Position numbers and translations under genes: made by a program. From positions 1-28,899 of IMG/VR virus record IMGVR_UViG_3300009085_000075: 28,899 nucleotides of DNA; one strand, 5' to 3'. Below, piece after piece: positions 23,167 to 28,899 of this stretch. The notes under the pieces were generated by a model. The model was not told the DNA's origin and made no database searches. It saw only the letters and a program-made list of their open reading frames with translations. The DNA is from a virus. Within the stretch, counting starts at the first letter, position 1; the number at the start of each line of letters is the position of its first letter.

Positions 23167-23348
23167 GCGAGAAGAAATTGAAACCAAAAAAAATTCACCC
23201 CGTGATTGTTAAATGCCCTAAGTGTGGGGAAGAGAGAACTGAAATGATGGAATTTGTCCCCAGTGTGAAGCCAAGAATTTTCTGTGCGGTTTGTGATTAT
23301 TTGCGTTATAGTAATAGTGAAGATGAGACAATATACAATATTGTTTGA
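23163..23348 (+). CDS. Zinc-ribbon protein, 61 aa
   Basis: A basic N-terminus (MSEKKLKPKKIHP) leads to a zinc ribbon: CPKCGEE and FCAVCDY, two CxxC pairs about 20 residues apart. The ATG overlaps the nuclease stop. Translational coupling suggests a partner role with the nuclease, but this is not shown. Confidence 0.75.
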   Translation: MSEKKLKPKKIHPVIVKCPKCGEERTEMMEFVPSVKPRIFCAVCDYLRYSNSEDETIYNIV

Positions 23349-23357
23349 GGAGGAATT

Positions 23358-23531
23358 ATGATAAACAGGAAGTTTGCAGACTCAGATGAGAAGTTCAAAC
23401 AAGCGTGTGAAAAAGTTGGGCTTCCTTTCTCTCGAAGAGGAAAAGCAGATCATTCAAAGCTCGGGCTTCGTAGGCAGGCTTCAAAATGGAAGAGACAGAA
23501 AGGGCTTGCTTATAAAGAAGGGAGATTTTGA
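23358..23531 (+). CDS. Small basic hypothetical protein, 57 aa
   Basis: The frame starts at ATG 23358 with GAGGAGG upstream and stops with TGA at 23529-23531. It is strongly basic (FSRRGKADHSKLGLRRQ, then KWKRQKG) with a single Cys. It could bind nucleic acid. The strong ribosome site and tight spacing to the preceding gene support it as real; no family is recognised. Confidence 0.65.
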   Translation: MINRKFADSDEKFKQACEKVGLPFSRRGKADHSKLGLRRQASKWKRQKGLAYKEGRF

Positions 23532-23540
23532 TGTTTAAGG

Positions 23541-23717
23541 GTGGGCGCGAAAGCGTGATGAAGTCGGATAACAGCGGGAGGTAAGCGTATCCATATCCCG
23601 GCCAATCCGGCCCCGCCCGATCTTTGAAAGGCTGGTAGTGGCGCAACGATGATAGCCAATATGAGTCCTCGCTACGGTGTGGCATTGCAGGAGAATCGCC
23701 TGCCTACCAGCCCCTTT
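23541..23717 (+). ncRNA. Candidate structured RNA, about 180 bases
   Basis: This gap between genes holds several nested stems. (a) CGC-GAAA-GCG hairpin with a GNRA loop, 23546-23555. (b) A long arm: AAGTCGG 23561-23567 with 23617-23624 (one bulge), continued by GCGGG 23574-23578 with CCCGC 23612-23616, and a small CCGG/CCGG hairpin inside. (c) A closing stem GGCTGGTAG 23630-23638 with CTACCAGCC 23704-23712 (9 bp) around three arms: TGGC/GCCA (23639-23642/23655-23658); CCTCGC/GTGTGG around a UACG tetraloop (23667-23682); and GCAGG/CCTGC (23687-23691/23699-23703). The shape is cloverleaf-like, but the T-loop sequence is not that of a tRNA. No family recognised. GC content is higher than in flanking genes. 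Confidence 0.6.
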
Positions 23718-23728
23718 AGGAGGGAGAG

Positions 23729-24025
23729 ATGGATAACAACCGAAGGTTCGCGGAGCTGGCGGGGATTAGGTGGTACCACGAATACCCACATAGTGCTGAT
23801 GAGCTGAATCCCGACTACACCGATGCAAGGGAAGTGCTGAGGGTGATGTATAACACGGAGGAATACGGGCCGTTCCTTATATACTTATGGGGGACTCAAC
23901 ACATACAGGCAAATGATGTTCTTGCTGTCGCATCCGTGCCCTTGTTCTATGTCCTCGACACCACAGGCAAGCTCCGTGATCTGGCTATCGCGTGGATGGA
24001 GGGGGGGAAGGAGGCCGGGGGATGA
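23729..24025 (+). CDS. Hypothetical phage protein, 98 aa
   Basis: It starts after AGGAGGGAG. The N-terminus RRFAELAGIRWYHEY resembles short phage proteins that begin 'FaeLaGi.WHe', from memory; no function is known for them. The rest is mixed with a hydrophobic centre (FLIYLWGT and VLAVASVPLFYVLD) that is too short and polar for a clear membrane span. Base composition is more GC-rich than the replication genes. The stop overlaps the next start (ATGA). Confidence 0.72.
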   Translation: MDNNRRFAELAGIRWYHEYPHSADELNPDYTDAREVLRVMYNTEEYGPFLIYLWGTQHIQANDVLAVASVPLFYVLDTTGKLRDLAIAWMEGGKEAGG

Positions 24026-24705
24026 GTTACTGTAGCGTATGCAAGCAAGACCATGAAGGGACAGGCTGTCCGATGCACTACGATCAGGATATGCCCATCT
24101 ATAATCAGGCGATGGATACGGTGGACCAACTGAAAGCCGCCCTTGCGGAGAAGGATGAACTGTTGAGACACCGCGATGAGGGAATGCAAGCGAGCATCGA
24201 CTCTCTGTGTAACATCCACGCTAAGGCCATTGCAGAAAAGGACAAGACGATCCTCCATTACGAGGTTAATGTGTGCCCTGAATTAGAACGGCAGATCGCT
24301 ACCCTGGCCGCCGAGAACGAGCGACTAAAGAAGGTTCCGATGAAGTATCGGAGAATGGAATATAACGCTCAGTTGCAAGCCCGTGTCAAGGAACTGGAAG
24401 AGGCCAACTCTCAATTAGCGGGAGCCACAGAAAAGCCTCCATACAAGCGAGATTTAATCGAGGCGTTGGAGGATGTAATTGCCAATCATACGCTGAATGG
24501 CGTCGTGGCTACCATGTATTGCCAGGGTTGTATAGATGATTTCGATGTGGCCAAAGCCGCCCTAAAGGGAGCCGAGGAACCCTTTTCCACAAACATTGGC
24601 GATTGCGGATATGTAGCAGAGTGCAGAAAGGTTATGGAATTGACCGCCGAGAACGCCGACCTCAAGAAACGGATACAGGGGATGCTCGATGCGGGGAGGG
24701 AGTGA
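24022..24705 (+). CDS. Coiled-coil protein with N-terminal Cys/His motif, 227 aa
   Basis: Residues 1-20 (CSVCKQDHEGTGCPMH) could bind one zinc. The rest is mostly coiled coil: DTVDQLKAALAEKDELL, then ERQIATLAAENERLKK and RVKELEEANSQLA, with a final TAENADLKKRIQG helix. An intervening segment has C-x2-C (YCQGCIDDF). ATG 24022 is chosen over the in-frame ATG at 23992 because it overlaps the previous stop and follows AAGGAGG. Function unknown. Confidence 0.72.
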   Translation: MSYCSVCKQDHEGTGCPMHYDQDMPIYNQAMDTVDQLKAALAEKDELLRHRDEGMQASIDSLCNIHAKAIAEKDKTILHYEVNVCPELERQIATLAAENERLKKVPMKYRRMEYNAQLQARVKELEEANSQLAGATEKPPYKRDLIEALEDVIANHTLNGVVATMYCQGCIDDFDVAKAALKGAEEPFSTNIGDCGYVAECRKVMELTAENADLKKRIQGMLDAGRE

Positions 24706-24884
24706 TGAACCCATATTACAACGCCGTTCATTATTACACATTTCCTAAGTGGCATTGGATGTTTCTTTGGATGTTCCCCACCTATGCCGCCATGGATAGG
24801 GACACACTTATGTTCTACAAGGTGATCTTCAAGAGAATCTATATTGTAGGAGAGGCCGCAGCTCCGTGGAGGAGAGAAAAATGA
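24705..24884 (+). CDS. Small aromatic-rich hypothetical protein, 59 aa
   Basis: It starts at 24705 in a TGATG overlap with the previous stop, with GGGGAGGGAG upstream. It is very rich in Tyr, Trp, Phe and Met (YYNAVHYYTFPKWHWMFLW) with a possible short membrane-associated stretch. The stop overlaps the next start. Not recognised. Confidence 0.6.
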   Translation: MNPYYNAVHYYTFPKWHWMFLWMFPTYAAMDRDTLMFYKVIFKRIYIVGEAAAPWRREK

Positions 24885-25144
24885 CTAAAAATATCATGTG
24901 GGCAGTTCGCTGCAATTATCCTGAGTATGGGGATAGCCAACTCATCGGTTGGGGATGGGATAGGGGAGTAAATGCTCCGATGTCAAAATCTCGCAGATTT
25001 GGAACAGCTCTTTATCCTTCCCGTGAATTGGCAAGAAAGTTACTAAAAGATGTCAAAAGAGCATATCCGAGAGCAACTGTTGTAAAAGTCGCCATTATTG
25101 AAGTTCCTATGGCAAAAGGATATTCCGCATCAAACGGAAGCTGA
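24881..25144 (+). CDS. Hypothetical protein, 87 aa
   Basis: It starts after GGAGAGAAAA at ATG 24881 (in-frame ATG at 24866 is less well placed). Content: IMWAVRCNYPEYGDSQLIGW, then a basic helix SRELARKLLKDVKRAYPRATVVKVAI. The pattern suggests a small alpha/beta domain. No known family. Confidence 0.68.
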   Translation: MTKNIMWAVRCNYPEYGDSQLIGWGWDRGVNAPMSKSRRFGTALYPSRELARKLLKDVKRAYPRATVVKVAIIEVPMAKGYSASNGS

Positions 25145-25163
25145 AAGAAGCGAGGAGGGAAAG

Positions 25164-25595
25164 ATGAAACTTAACGGTTCTGCATATTGCCCTGATTGTG
25201 AAGAAGTATTCCCTTACAACCGATACGGCTGCCCCAGTTGCACCAATCGTTCTACTGTCCCACTTAGTCGTATCCTGTTTGCAAAGGAGGTTAAAAATGG
25301 TGAGATCAATCATGTTGATAATGTCAGTGATGGCGGTGATGGTGGTGGGCTTCCTTCAAAGCCAACTTGTGATCCCCGTGGACATCTCGACCCGACCTTG
25401 CTCTGTGACGCTGAAAATGGAAAAGATGGGGTATCCGAAGAAGCTCGCTTCTTCCATCAAATTGTCCGCGTCCCAGACGATGTTATCCCCGGAGCTACTT
25501 ATTGCATTGATGAAGACGGAAAGCTCATTCGATCCAAAATCGATCTCGTCGAAGGGATACAAAGGTCTGATGCAGATACCGTATCCGATCTATGA
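25164..25595 (+). CDS. Zinc-ribbon protein with a long out-of-frame overlap with the next gene
   Basis: The start at 25164 has CGAGGAGGGA upstream. The first ~35 residues form a clear zinc ribbon (YCPDCEEV and GCPSCTN). The frame stays open for 143 residues in all, but from 25297 it shares DNA with the lytic transglycosylase gene in another frame. The tail (rich in Asp, Gly and Glu) has no recognisable motif. The zinc ribbon is likely real; the tail may be an extension from a lost stop codon, or a true overlap. Confidence 0.55.
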   Translation: MKLNGSAYCPDCEEVFPYNRYGCPSCTNRSTVPLSRILFAKEVKNGEINHVDNVSDGGDGGGLPSKPTCDPRGHLDPTLLCDAENGKDGVSEEARFFHQIVRVPDDVIPGATYCIDEDGKLIRSKIDLVEGIQRSDADTVSDL

Positions 25596-25776
25596 TCCGG
25601 ATACAAACATTCTGATTGGGGCAAAGATACTGCGTGAGAAATTGGCGTTGACAAACGGCAACTTGGAACAGGCGATAATTCTGTATAAGGGGTATGCAAA
25701 TGATCAAGCTCGCGGAAGGATTCAAGCTCGGAAGGTGCTCAGACTTTATCGCCAATTGCAGGAAATGGAGGTCTGA
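25297..25776 (+). CDS. Small lytic transglycosylase (SLT-like), membrane-anchored or exported
   Basis: A 159-residue protein that would cut peptidoglycan. The start at ATG 25297 has a strong AAAGGAGG at 25283-25290. Residues 1-30 are a membrane segment or signal anchor (IMLIMSVMAVMVVGFL). The SLT core is visible: LLIALMKTESSFDP with catalytic E75, SSKGYKGLMQIP (84-95), then NILIGAKILREKL and AIILYKGYAN. It lies next to a small membrane protein, in an accessory region rather than a tail or lysis module. It could aid lysis, DNA entry or superinfection control. The last ~60 residues are free of overlap, which supports this frame as the true one in the overlap. Confidence 0.78.
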   Translation: MVRSIMLIMSVMAVMVVGFLQSQLVIPVDISTRPCSVTLKMEKMGYPKKLASSIKLSASQTMLSPELLIALMKTESSFDPKSISSKGYKGLMQIPYPIYDPDTNILIGAKILREKLALTNGNLEQAIILYKGYANDQARGRIQARKVLRLYRQLQEMEV

Positions 25777-25777
25777 G

Positions 25778-25942
25778 ATGAAAGAGAAACTTGGAATGTG
25801 GGTTCTGATTGCTTTTCTGATAGGGATTGCCATCGGCGGATATGGCATCTACCAATTCAATGATTGGCAAATGTCGAAGACTGTCAAGATGGGGGTCTTC
25901 ATTCATGCTGACAGAGTTTACGAAGTGAAGGAGAGGTTGTGA
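25778..25942 (+). CDS. Small membrane protein, 54 aa
   Basis: It starts at 25778, one base after the transglycosylase stop, with GGAGG upstream. One membrane helix (MWVLIAFLIGIAIGGYGIY, about residues 7-25) is followed by a short soluble tail (QMSKTVKMGVFIHADRVYEV). It may work with the transglycosylase. Too little is seen to call a holin or spanin. Confidence 0.65.
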   Translation: MKEKLGMWVLIAFLIGIAIGGYGIYQFNDWQMSKTVKMGVFIHADRVYEVKERL

Positions 25943-25944
25943 TT

Positions 25945-26136
25945 ATGTTAAACAAAAAAGAGCTGGAACAGATTGATGCTTTTTATGCTGACATGAATAA
26001 CATTGAATGGGTAAAAGTAGAAGTTGAGTGTCCTGAGTGCGGGTATAAAGGAGAAGAAATGTTAGAGAAAGGATTTGAATGAGTTTTATGGAGCTGCCCA
26101 GTTTGCGGTAGCGAGGAGCCTTACGATACAACGTAA
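25945..26136 (+). pseudogene. Zinc-ribbon gene interrupted by an in-frame TGA
   Basis: From ATG 25945 the frame encodes 45 residues with one half of a zinc ribbon (VECPECGYKGEE) and stops at TGA 26080-26082. Directly after the stop, in the same frame, VLWSCPVCGSEEPYDTT supplies the second CxxC half and ends at TAA 26134-26136. The two halves together make a normal ribbon, so the TGA breaks a once-continuous gene, or is read through. TGA is used as an ordinary stop elsewhere in the window, so general recoding is unlikely. A sequencing error is possible. Confidence 0.6.
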
Positions 26137-26160
26137 CAATTATAAGAAGGAGCGACTGTA

Positions 26161-26331
26161 ATGGTGACTGTTCAAATCATGGAAGACAATGAGTGGAGAA
26201 TCTACAGCAGACACAACAACAAAGACTTTGCTATGATCAATGCAGAGACCATACACAGCACTCGTGGGTGCGCTGTCAGAGTGATCGAAGCAGGGAAGAT
26301 CATACATTCTGCTGGTGAAAAGGAGAAGTGA
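26161..26331 (+). CDS. Small hypothetical protein, 56 aa
   Basis: ATG 26161 follows GAAGGAG and the frame ends with TGA at 26329-26331. The content is beta-like (MVTVQIMEDNEWRIYSR … GCAVRVIEAGKIIHSA). It abuts the next gene, whose ribosome site lies in this gene's last codons. No family recognised. Confidence 0.65.
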   Translation: MVTVQIMEDNEWRIYSRHNNKDFAMINAETIHSTRGCAVRVIEAGKIIHSAGEKEK

Positions 26332-26333
26332 CA

Positions 26334-26813
26334 ATGAATATCATCGAATTTGATGAAGAGTGCAAAAGTTGTGAGGGAACTGGTCTTTATATGGGACTGG
26401 CCGAAAGAAACGGAGCAGCAATTGTCTGTTCTGACTGCGAAGGAACAGGACGCTGTCATGTAAAGATAGAGTATGAAACCTTTACACAAAGAAAGAAAAG
26501 GACTTCAGCAAAAAGAGTTTATCAAACAAACCCCGGAATAGTGATTGGGGAAGGAAAAGGTCTTTCTCTCGAAGACTTTGGCGGGATGCCTCTGTCTGAT
26601 TGGGAAGAAGGGAAACCATTCCCGCCTAAATCTGAGAATAGAAAATATACATGCCCACGCTGGTGGTATCAAAGTGCCAACTACAAGAAACAGCCAAAGT
26701 GGGAAGAGTGTTACTCATCTATGGGAACTGTTTTTTCAAAGTGCAAACATTTTCCGGATAGAGAATCGTGTTGGGAAAGATGGGACGAGATGCAAGAAAG
26801 GAGACGTGTATGA
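26334..26813 (+). CDS. Protein with DnaJ-type CxxCxGxG zinc motifs, 159 aa
   Basis: Residues 10-42 carry CKSCEGTG and CSDCEGTGRC, the repeat seen in the DnaJ central zinc finger, without a J domain. After a basic stretch (QRKKRTSAKR) the C-terminal part has further cysteines (YTCPRWWYQ, WEECYSSM, SKCKHFPDRESCWERW) that could hold another metal. Start at ATG 26334 (AAGGAG upstream), with a GTG at 26328 as a weaker option. The stop overlaps the next start (ATGA). Function unknown; small phage proteins of this kind are common. Confidence 0.72.
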   Translation: MNIIEFDEECKSCEGTGLYMGLAERNGAAIVCSDCEGTGRCHVKIEYETFTQRKKRTSAKRVYQTNPGIVIGEGKGLSLEDFGGMPLSDWEEGKPFPPKSENRKYTCPRWWYQSANYKKQPKWEECYSSMGTVFSKCKHFPDRESCWERWDEMQERRRV

Positions 26814-26980
26814 AACTCATAATAGATTTGGCGCAGGATTCTGATAACACCTATCCCGGGCATCTTATAATGCATGATCCAACGGATTCCGATTTTGTGT
26901 TTTTTGAATTGGAGTCTCCAGAAAGACGCATCGCCGTAGAAAAGAATGACCTTTTGAGACTACTACGTGTAATTGTGTAG
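26810..26980 (+). CDS. Small hypothetical protein, 56 aa
   Basis: It starts at 26810, overlapping the preceding stop (ATGA), with AAAGGAGA upstream. The content is acidic, with an alternating hydrophobic pattern (MKLIIDLAQDS, DFVFFELESPERRIAVEKNDLLRLLRVI) that suggests a small alpha/beta fold. Not recognised. Confidence 0.66.
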   Translation: MKLIIDLAQDSDNTYPGHLIMHDPTDSDFVFFELESPERRIAVEKNDLLRLLRVIV

Positions 26981-26994
26981 ATAGGAGGATATGT

Positions 26995-27228
26995 ATGAGC
27001 GAAGTGATTTCAATCTGCACACAAATAGCAGCGGCAAAAGGTGATGAAAAAGCATATCGTGAATATGTGGATGCCATGAAAGAAAACATTAAGTTTGGTT
27101 CCCACTATGTTGCTCCTTGTCATCATGAGCCTGTGTGTGAAGAACCAACTGAGGAGCAAATTAAGTTGTTTGAAGAAAAATTAAGTAAGGAAGATTGGCC
27201 GGAATATGACCCTGATTATGATGAATAA
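26995..27228 (+). CDS. Hypothetical protein, 77 aa
   Basis: Strong AGGAGG upstream of ATG 26995. The N-terminal half is helical; the centre has a Cys/His cluster (PCHHEPVCEEP); the tail is very acidic and aromatic (EDWPEYDPDYDE). An acidic tail could mimic DNA or bind a basic partner, but nothing here proves it. Not recognised. Confidence 0.68.
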   Translation: MSEVISICTQIAAAKGDEKAYREYVDAMKENIKFGSHYVAPCHHEPVCEEPTEEQIKLFEEKLSKEDWPEYDPDYDE

Positions 27229-27279
27229 GTTTTTGGAAGACGTGATGTTGAGATTATTGATTAAGGAGAGATGAGTTGT

Positions 27280-27468
27280 ATGGATACCATATATGATAAA
27301 CTAATGACTGCTGATGAATCAGTTAAGTTTCGCCAAAACTGCAAACATGAGTTTTCCAGGTATGAGGAGGTGGACTGCATAAAATCAATAACCACTTGTT
27401 TATTATGCGGGCATCAATGGTATCCCAAGATAGAAAACAAGGGAGTCTGTCGAGAAGGAGGGAGATAA
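27280..27468 (+). CDS. Small zinc-binding hypothetical protein, 62 aa
   Basis: ATG 27280 is preferred over ATG 27271 because AAGGAG ends only two bases before the latter. Metal ligands are likely: NCKHEF and TTCLLCGHQW, a Cys/His pair plus CxxC, as in small phage zinc ribbons. The neighbouring gene's ribosome site is in its last codons. Confidence 0.62.
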   Translation: MDTIYDKLMTADESVKFRQNCKHEFSRYEEVDCIKSITTCLLCGHQWYPKIENKGVCREGGR

Positions 27469-27470
27469 AA

Positions 27471-27689
27471 ATGGGGAAAGATATAGCAGAGGTATTGAGA
27501 AACGCACTCAGGCAAGCAATCTTAAATATCGTGTGGTGTATGATAATTGCTTTGGTGATATACCTCATGTTTCAGTCTGGCATTCTGCCGGACAGATTGC
27601 TTCAAAGAATAGATCCATCATACTGGGAGCTGTTTTTTGTAATTCTTTTTGTCAACATGATTATTAAACCTGAGGCAAAAAGTGAATAA
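27471..27689 (+). CDS. Small membrane protein, 72 aa, one or two spans
   Basis: ATG 27471 follows GAAGGAGGGAG. Two hydrophobic stretches are seen: AILNIVWCMIIALVIYLMF (about 17-35) and WELFFVILFVNMII (about 52-65). Short polar ends. No family call; it could be an accessory membrane protein of the phage. Confidence 0.66.
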   Translation: MGKDIAEVLRNALRQAILNIVWCMIIALVIYLMFQSGILPDRLLQRIDPSYWELFFVILFVNMIIKPEAKSE

Positions 27690-27701
27690 CAGGAGGGCAA
27701 G

Positions 27702-27992
27702 ATGAAAAAAGTTATCGTTCTTGCAAATGGAGAGAAGCGTGTTATTGATATAGCATATCATAGTTGGAATGTATGGGATGGAGGACATTGTGTCCTGTCT
27801 ATTTATGATGAAAAAAATAATTGCATAGGAGAATTTATCAATCCACAAGCGGTATTTGACTCCAAGGATACTCTCCATAAAAACAGCCCTGCTGCTCTTG
27901 ATGTTGATGCTCAACAGTCTTTAATTGTTGATTTGTGGATGGATGCTTTTAAGAAAAATATACATGGTCTTCGTACTATAATTGGGAGATGA
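27702..27992 (+). CDS. Hypothetical protein, 96 aa
   Basis: Strong AGGAGGG upstream of ATG 27702. Beta-rich N-terminal half (KKVIVLANGEKRVIDIAY, then CVLSIYDEKNNCIGEF) and helical C-terminal half. It looks like a small soluble domain. No family recognised. It is followed by a structured non-coding stretch. Confidence 0.68.
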   Translation: MKKVIVLANGEKRVIDIAYHSWNVWDGGHCVLSIYDEKNNCIGEFINPQAVFDSKDTLHKNSPAALDVDAQQSLIVDLWMDAFKKNIHGLRTIIGR

Positions 27993-28002
27993 AAGATGTA
28001 TG

Positions 28003-28097
28003 CCTCTCCTCCCGAACTTCAGCGAGACGGCAGGAGAGGTAAAGGAGAGGAAGTTCCTCTCCGGCCAGTGCGGGTGAACGCAAGCACTCGCACTGGC
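28003..28097 (+). ncRNA. Candidate structured RNA or 5' leader with alternative pairings
   Basis: Three consecutive hairpins lie in the 128-base gap before the gene at 28121. A: CCTCTCCT 28003-28010 with AGGAGAGG 28032-28039, continued by CCG/CGG. B: GGAGAGGA 28044-28051 with TCCTCTCC 28055-28062. C: GCCAGTGCG 28064-28072 with CGCACTGGC 28089-28097 (9 bp, extended by four more pairs). Two copies each of CCTCTCC and GGAGAGG allow mutually exclusive pairings between A and B. GGAGAGG is also ribosome-site-like. C ends in CTTTA, too weak for a clear terminator. Confidence 0.55.
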
Positions 28098-28120
28098 TTT
28101 ACAAAAGGAAGGAGGAAGGT

Positions 28121-28288
28121 ATGCACATATTTCATAAATGGACAAAGTGGGGGAAAGTTAACATAGTAAAAATGATCCATGTTAGTGATGATGGTGAAAC
28201 TACCGTTATTCCCTATACAAAAAGGACACAGCAACGGACTTGTGAGAAATGCGGGAAGATTCAGGAACGGTATGTGGAGGAGATATGA
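28121..28288 (+). CDS. Small basic hypothetical protein, 55 aa
   Basis: ATG 28121 follows GGAAGGAGGAAGG and the frame ends with TGA at 28286-28288. Basic N-terminus (FHKWTKWGKVNIV), then a CEKCG pair near the C-terminus that could bind metal, possibly as half of a dimeric site. The stop overlaps the next start. Confidence 0.63.
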   Translation: MHIFHKWTKWGKVNIVKMIHVSDDGETTVIPYTKRTQQRTCEKCGKIQERYVEEI

Positions 28289-28494
28289 AACTCAAAAGAA
28301 TTACCGCTTATACAGAAGTTGTAAATGAGCTAAAACCCTATACGAGAAATATCTATATTGAAGATGGTGATTTATGGATTAGGGTTGAAACCAAAGGAGA
28401 TGCGGAGTCTGAGACTCTCGTTGACGCAGATTATTGGAATATATCAGAATTGAATGATTTTCAGAGGGTGTTGGATGCAAGGAGGAGGGCATGA
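28285..28494 (+). CDS. Small hypothetical protein, 69 aa
   Basis: ATG 28285 overlaps the preceding stop (ATGA) and follows GGAGGAG. Mixed alpha/beta content (KRITAYTEVVNELKPYTRNIYIEDGDLWIRVET, then a helical end DFQRVLDARRRA). Not recognised. Confidence 0.66.
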   Translation: MKLKRITAYTEVVNELKPYTRNIYIEDGDLWIRVETKGDAESETLVDADYWNISELNDFQRVLDARRRA

Positions 28495-28664
28495 AGATTT
28501 TGAGGAACATAGCGGATGACGTTTGTGCATTTGGGCAGAGGAAACCATTAGTCTCTGATTATCATTATCCTCGATTGATTGTAGGGGTAATTGACGCAAT
28601 TTGGATTGTTGGATTGTTTCTTCTGATAAAAGTGCTTTTGAATCCGAAGTTTTGGCATATGTAA
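28491..28664 (+). CDS. Small single-span membrane protein, 57 aa
   Basis: ATG 28491 overlaps the preceding stop (ATGA), with GGAGGAGGG upstream, and ends at TAA 28662-28664. One membrane helix (LIVGVIDAIWIVGLFLLIKVLL, about residues 29-50) sits near the C-terminus, with a polar N-terminal half. Function unknown. Confidence 0.66.
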   Translation: MKILRNIADDVCAFGQRKPLVSDYHYPRLIVGVIDAIWIVGLFLLIKVLLNPKFWHM

Positions 28665-28676
28665 GGAGGGGTTAAA

Positions 28677-28899
28677 ATGGAAAGTCCGCTTGAAGTATTG
28701 AAAAAGTTAGACGAGATTGTTAACTGGGATGGAAGTGATGAAGATGCAGAAAAAGCAATGGATGAAGGAGGAGAATGTTGTAAATGGTGTGGAACTTGTC
28801 ATGCGGAAATGGTTGGTATATTGTTGGGGAAGATAGCTAAATCTGTTGAAGAAATGGATTTAGATATTGGATTTGCTTACAAGAAAATTATTAAAAATG
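28677..28899 (+). CDS. Acidic Cys-rich hypothetical protein, cut by the window end
   Basis: ATG 28677 follows AAGGAGGGG. The frame is open to the last base, giving at least 74 residues. Helical acidic N-terminus (VLKKLDEIVNWDGSDEDAEKA), then a compact ECCKWCGTCH motif that could bind metal. The C-terminus is outside the window. Not recognised. Confidence 0.62.
   Translation, partial: MESPLEVLKKLDEIVNWDGSDEDAEKAMDEGGECCKWCGTCHAEMVGILLGKIAKSVEEMDLDIGFAYKKIIKN

Noticed and set aside
23531-23584. 17-codon frame starting in a TGATG overlap (MFKGGRESV…)
   Set aside because: Very short, and it runs into the structured stretch; could be a leader peptide, but there is no support beyond the overlap.
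23395-23685. 96-residue minus-strand open frame across the structured intergenic region
   Set aside because: No ribosome site; it covers a real small gene and the folded RNA candidate on the other strand.
23630-23712. Possible tRNA
   Set aside because: Acceptor-like stem and T-arm-like hairpin are present, but the loop lacks TTCRA, the D-loop lacks GG, and no anticodon arm of 5 bp with a 7-base loop fits.
27996-28166. 56-residue frame on the + strand through the hairpin region
   Set aside because: It covers three hairpins and overlaps the better supported gene at 28121; the composition is arginine- and glycine-rich without a motif.

Overview
The window reads as the replication, recombination and accessory part of a large, probably virulent, double-stranded DNA phage (or a close phage relative from a metagenome). 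Every supported gene is on the + strand. Genes are packed with ATGA/TGATG-type overlaps or gaps of a few bases, and most have strong AGGAGG-type ribosome binding sites. No tRNA, rRNA, CRISPR array, integrase or transposase is visible. The host cannot be named from the sequence.

Layout. (1) 1-866: the 3' part of a DnaB-type replicative helicase cut by the window edge. (2) 881-6708, behind promoter P1: a Lys/Glu/Pro-rich protein, a PLP fold-type II enzyme, an unknown protein, a DNA methyltransferase-like protein, an HNH nuclease, a second methyltransferase-like protein and a PP-loop (PAPS reductase-like) ATPase. This set looks like a DNA-modification or host-DNA-attack cassette. (3) 6732-11378, behind P2: sliding clamp, a fusion of family 4 uracil-DNA glycosylase with DNA polymerase I, and a clamp-loader ATPase. 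(4) 11349-22571, behind P3: a T4-style recombination set (UvsY-like mediator, small membrane protein, gp32-like ssDNA-binding protein, UvsX/RecA-like recombinase, 5'-3' exonuclease), a DUF4326 protein and an Mre11/Rad50 pair in which Rad50 is split into separate genes. These are followed by a metabolic-looking group: SGNH hydrolase, a duplicated-domain protein, a ParB-like protein, a SAM methyltransferase, a short UDP-sugar dehydrogenase and a radical SAM enzyme. (5) 22573 to the end, behind P4: a PD-(D/E)XK nuclease and about twenty small accessory genes, many with CxxC zinc ribbons, plus a small lytic transglycosylase.

The four promoters are near-copies: TTTACC, a 19-base spacer, then an extended -10 TATGCTATAAT, always with 25 bases between the starts of the two hexamers. 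They divide the window into four transcription units. Two non-coding stretches (about 23541-23717 and 28003-28097) fold into several stacked hairpins and are the best candidates for undescribed structured RNAs. Other points to check are the split Rad50, a pair of long inverted repeats inside the PLP-enzyme gene, an in-frame TGA inside a zinc-ribbon gene, and a 299-base overlap between two genes in different frames.

Functionally, the helicase, clamp, loader and polymerase would form the fork. UvsX, UvsY, the ssDNA-binding protein and Mre11/Rad50 would drive recombination-dependent replication and repair. The modification cassette and accessory genes would act on the phage's own DNA and on the host. 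All functions are inferred from visible motifs; no database search was run.
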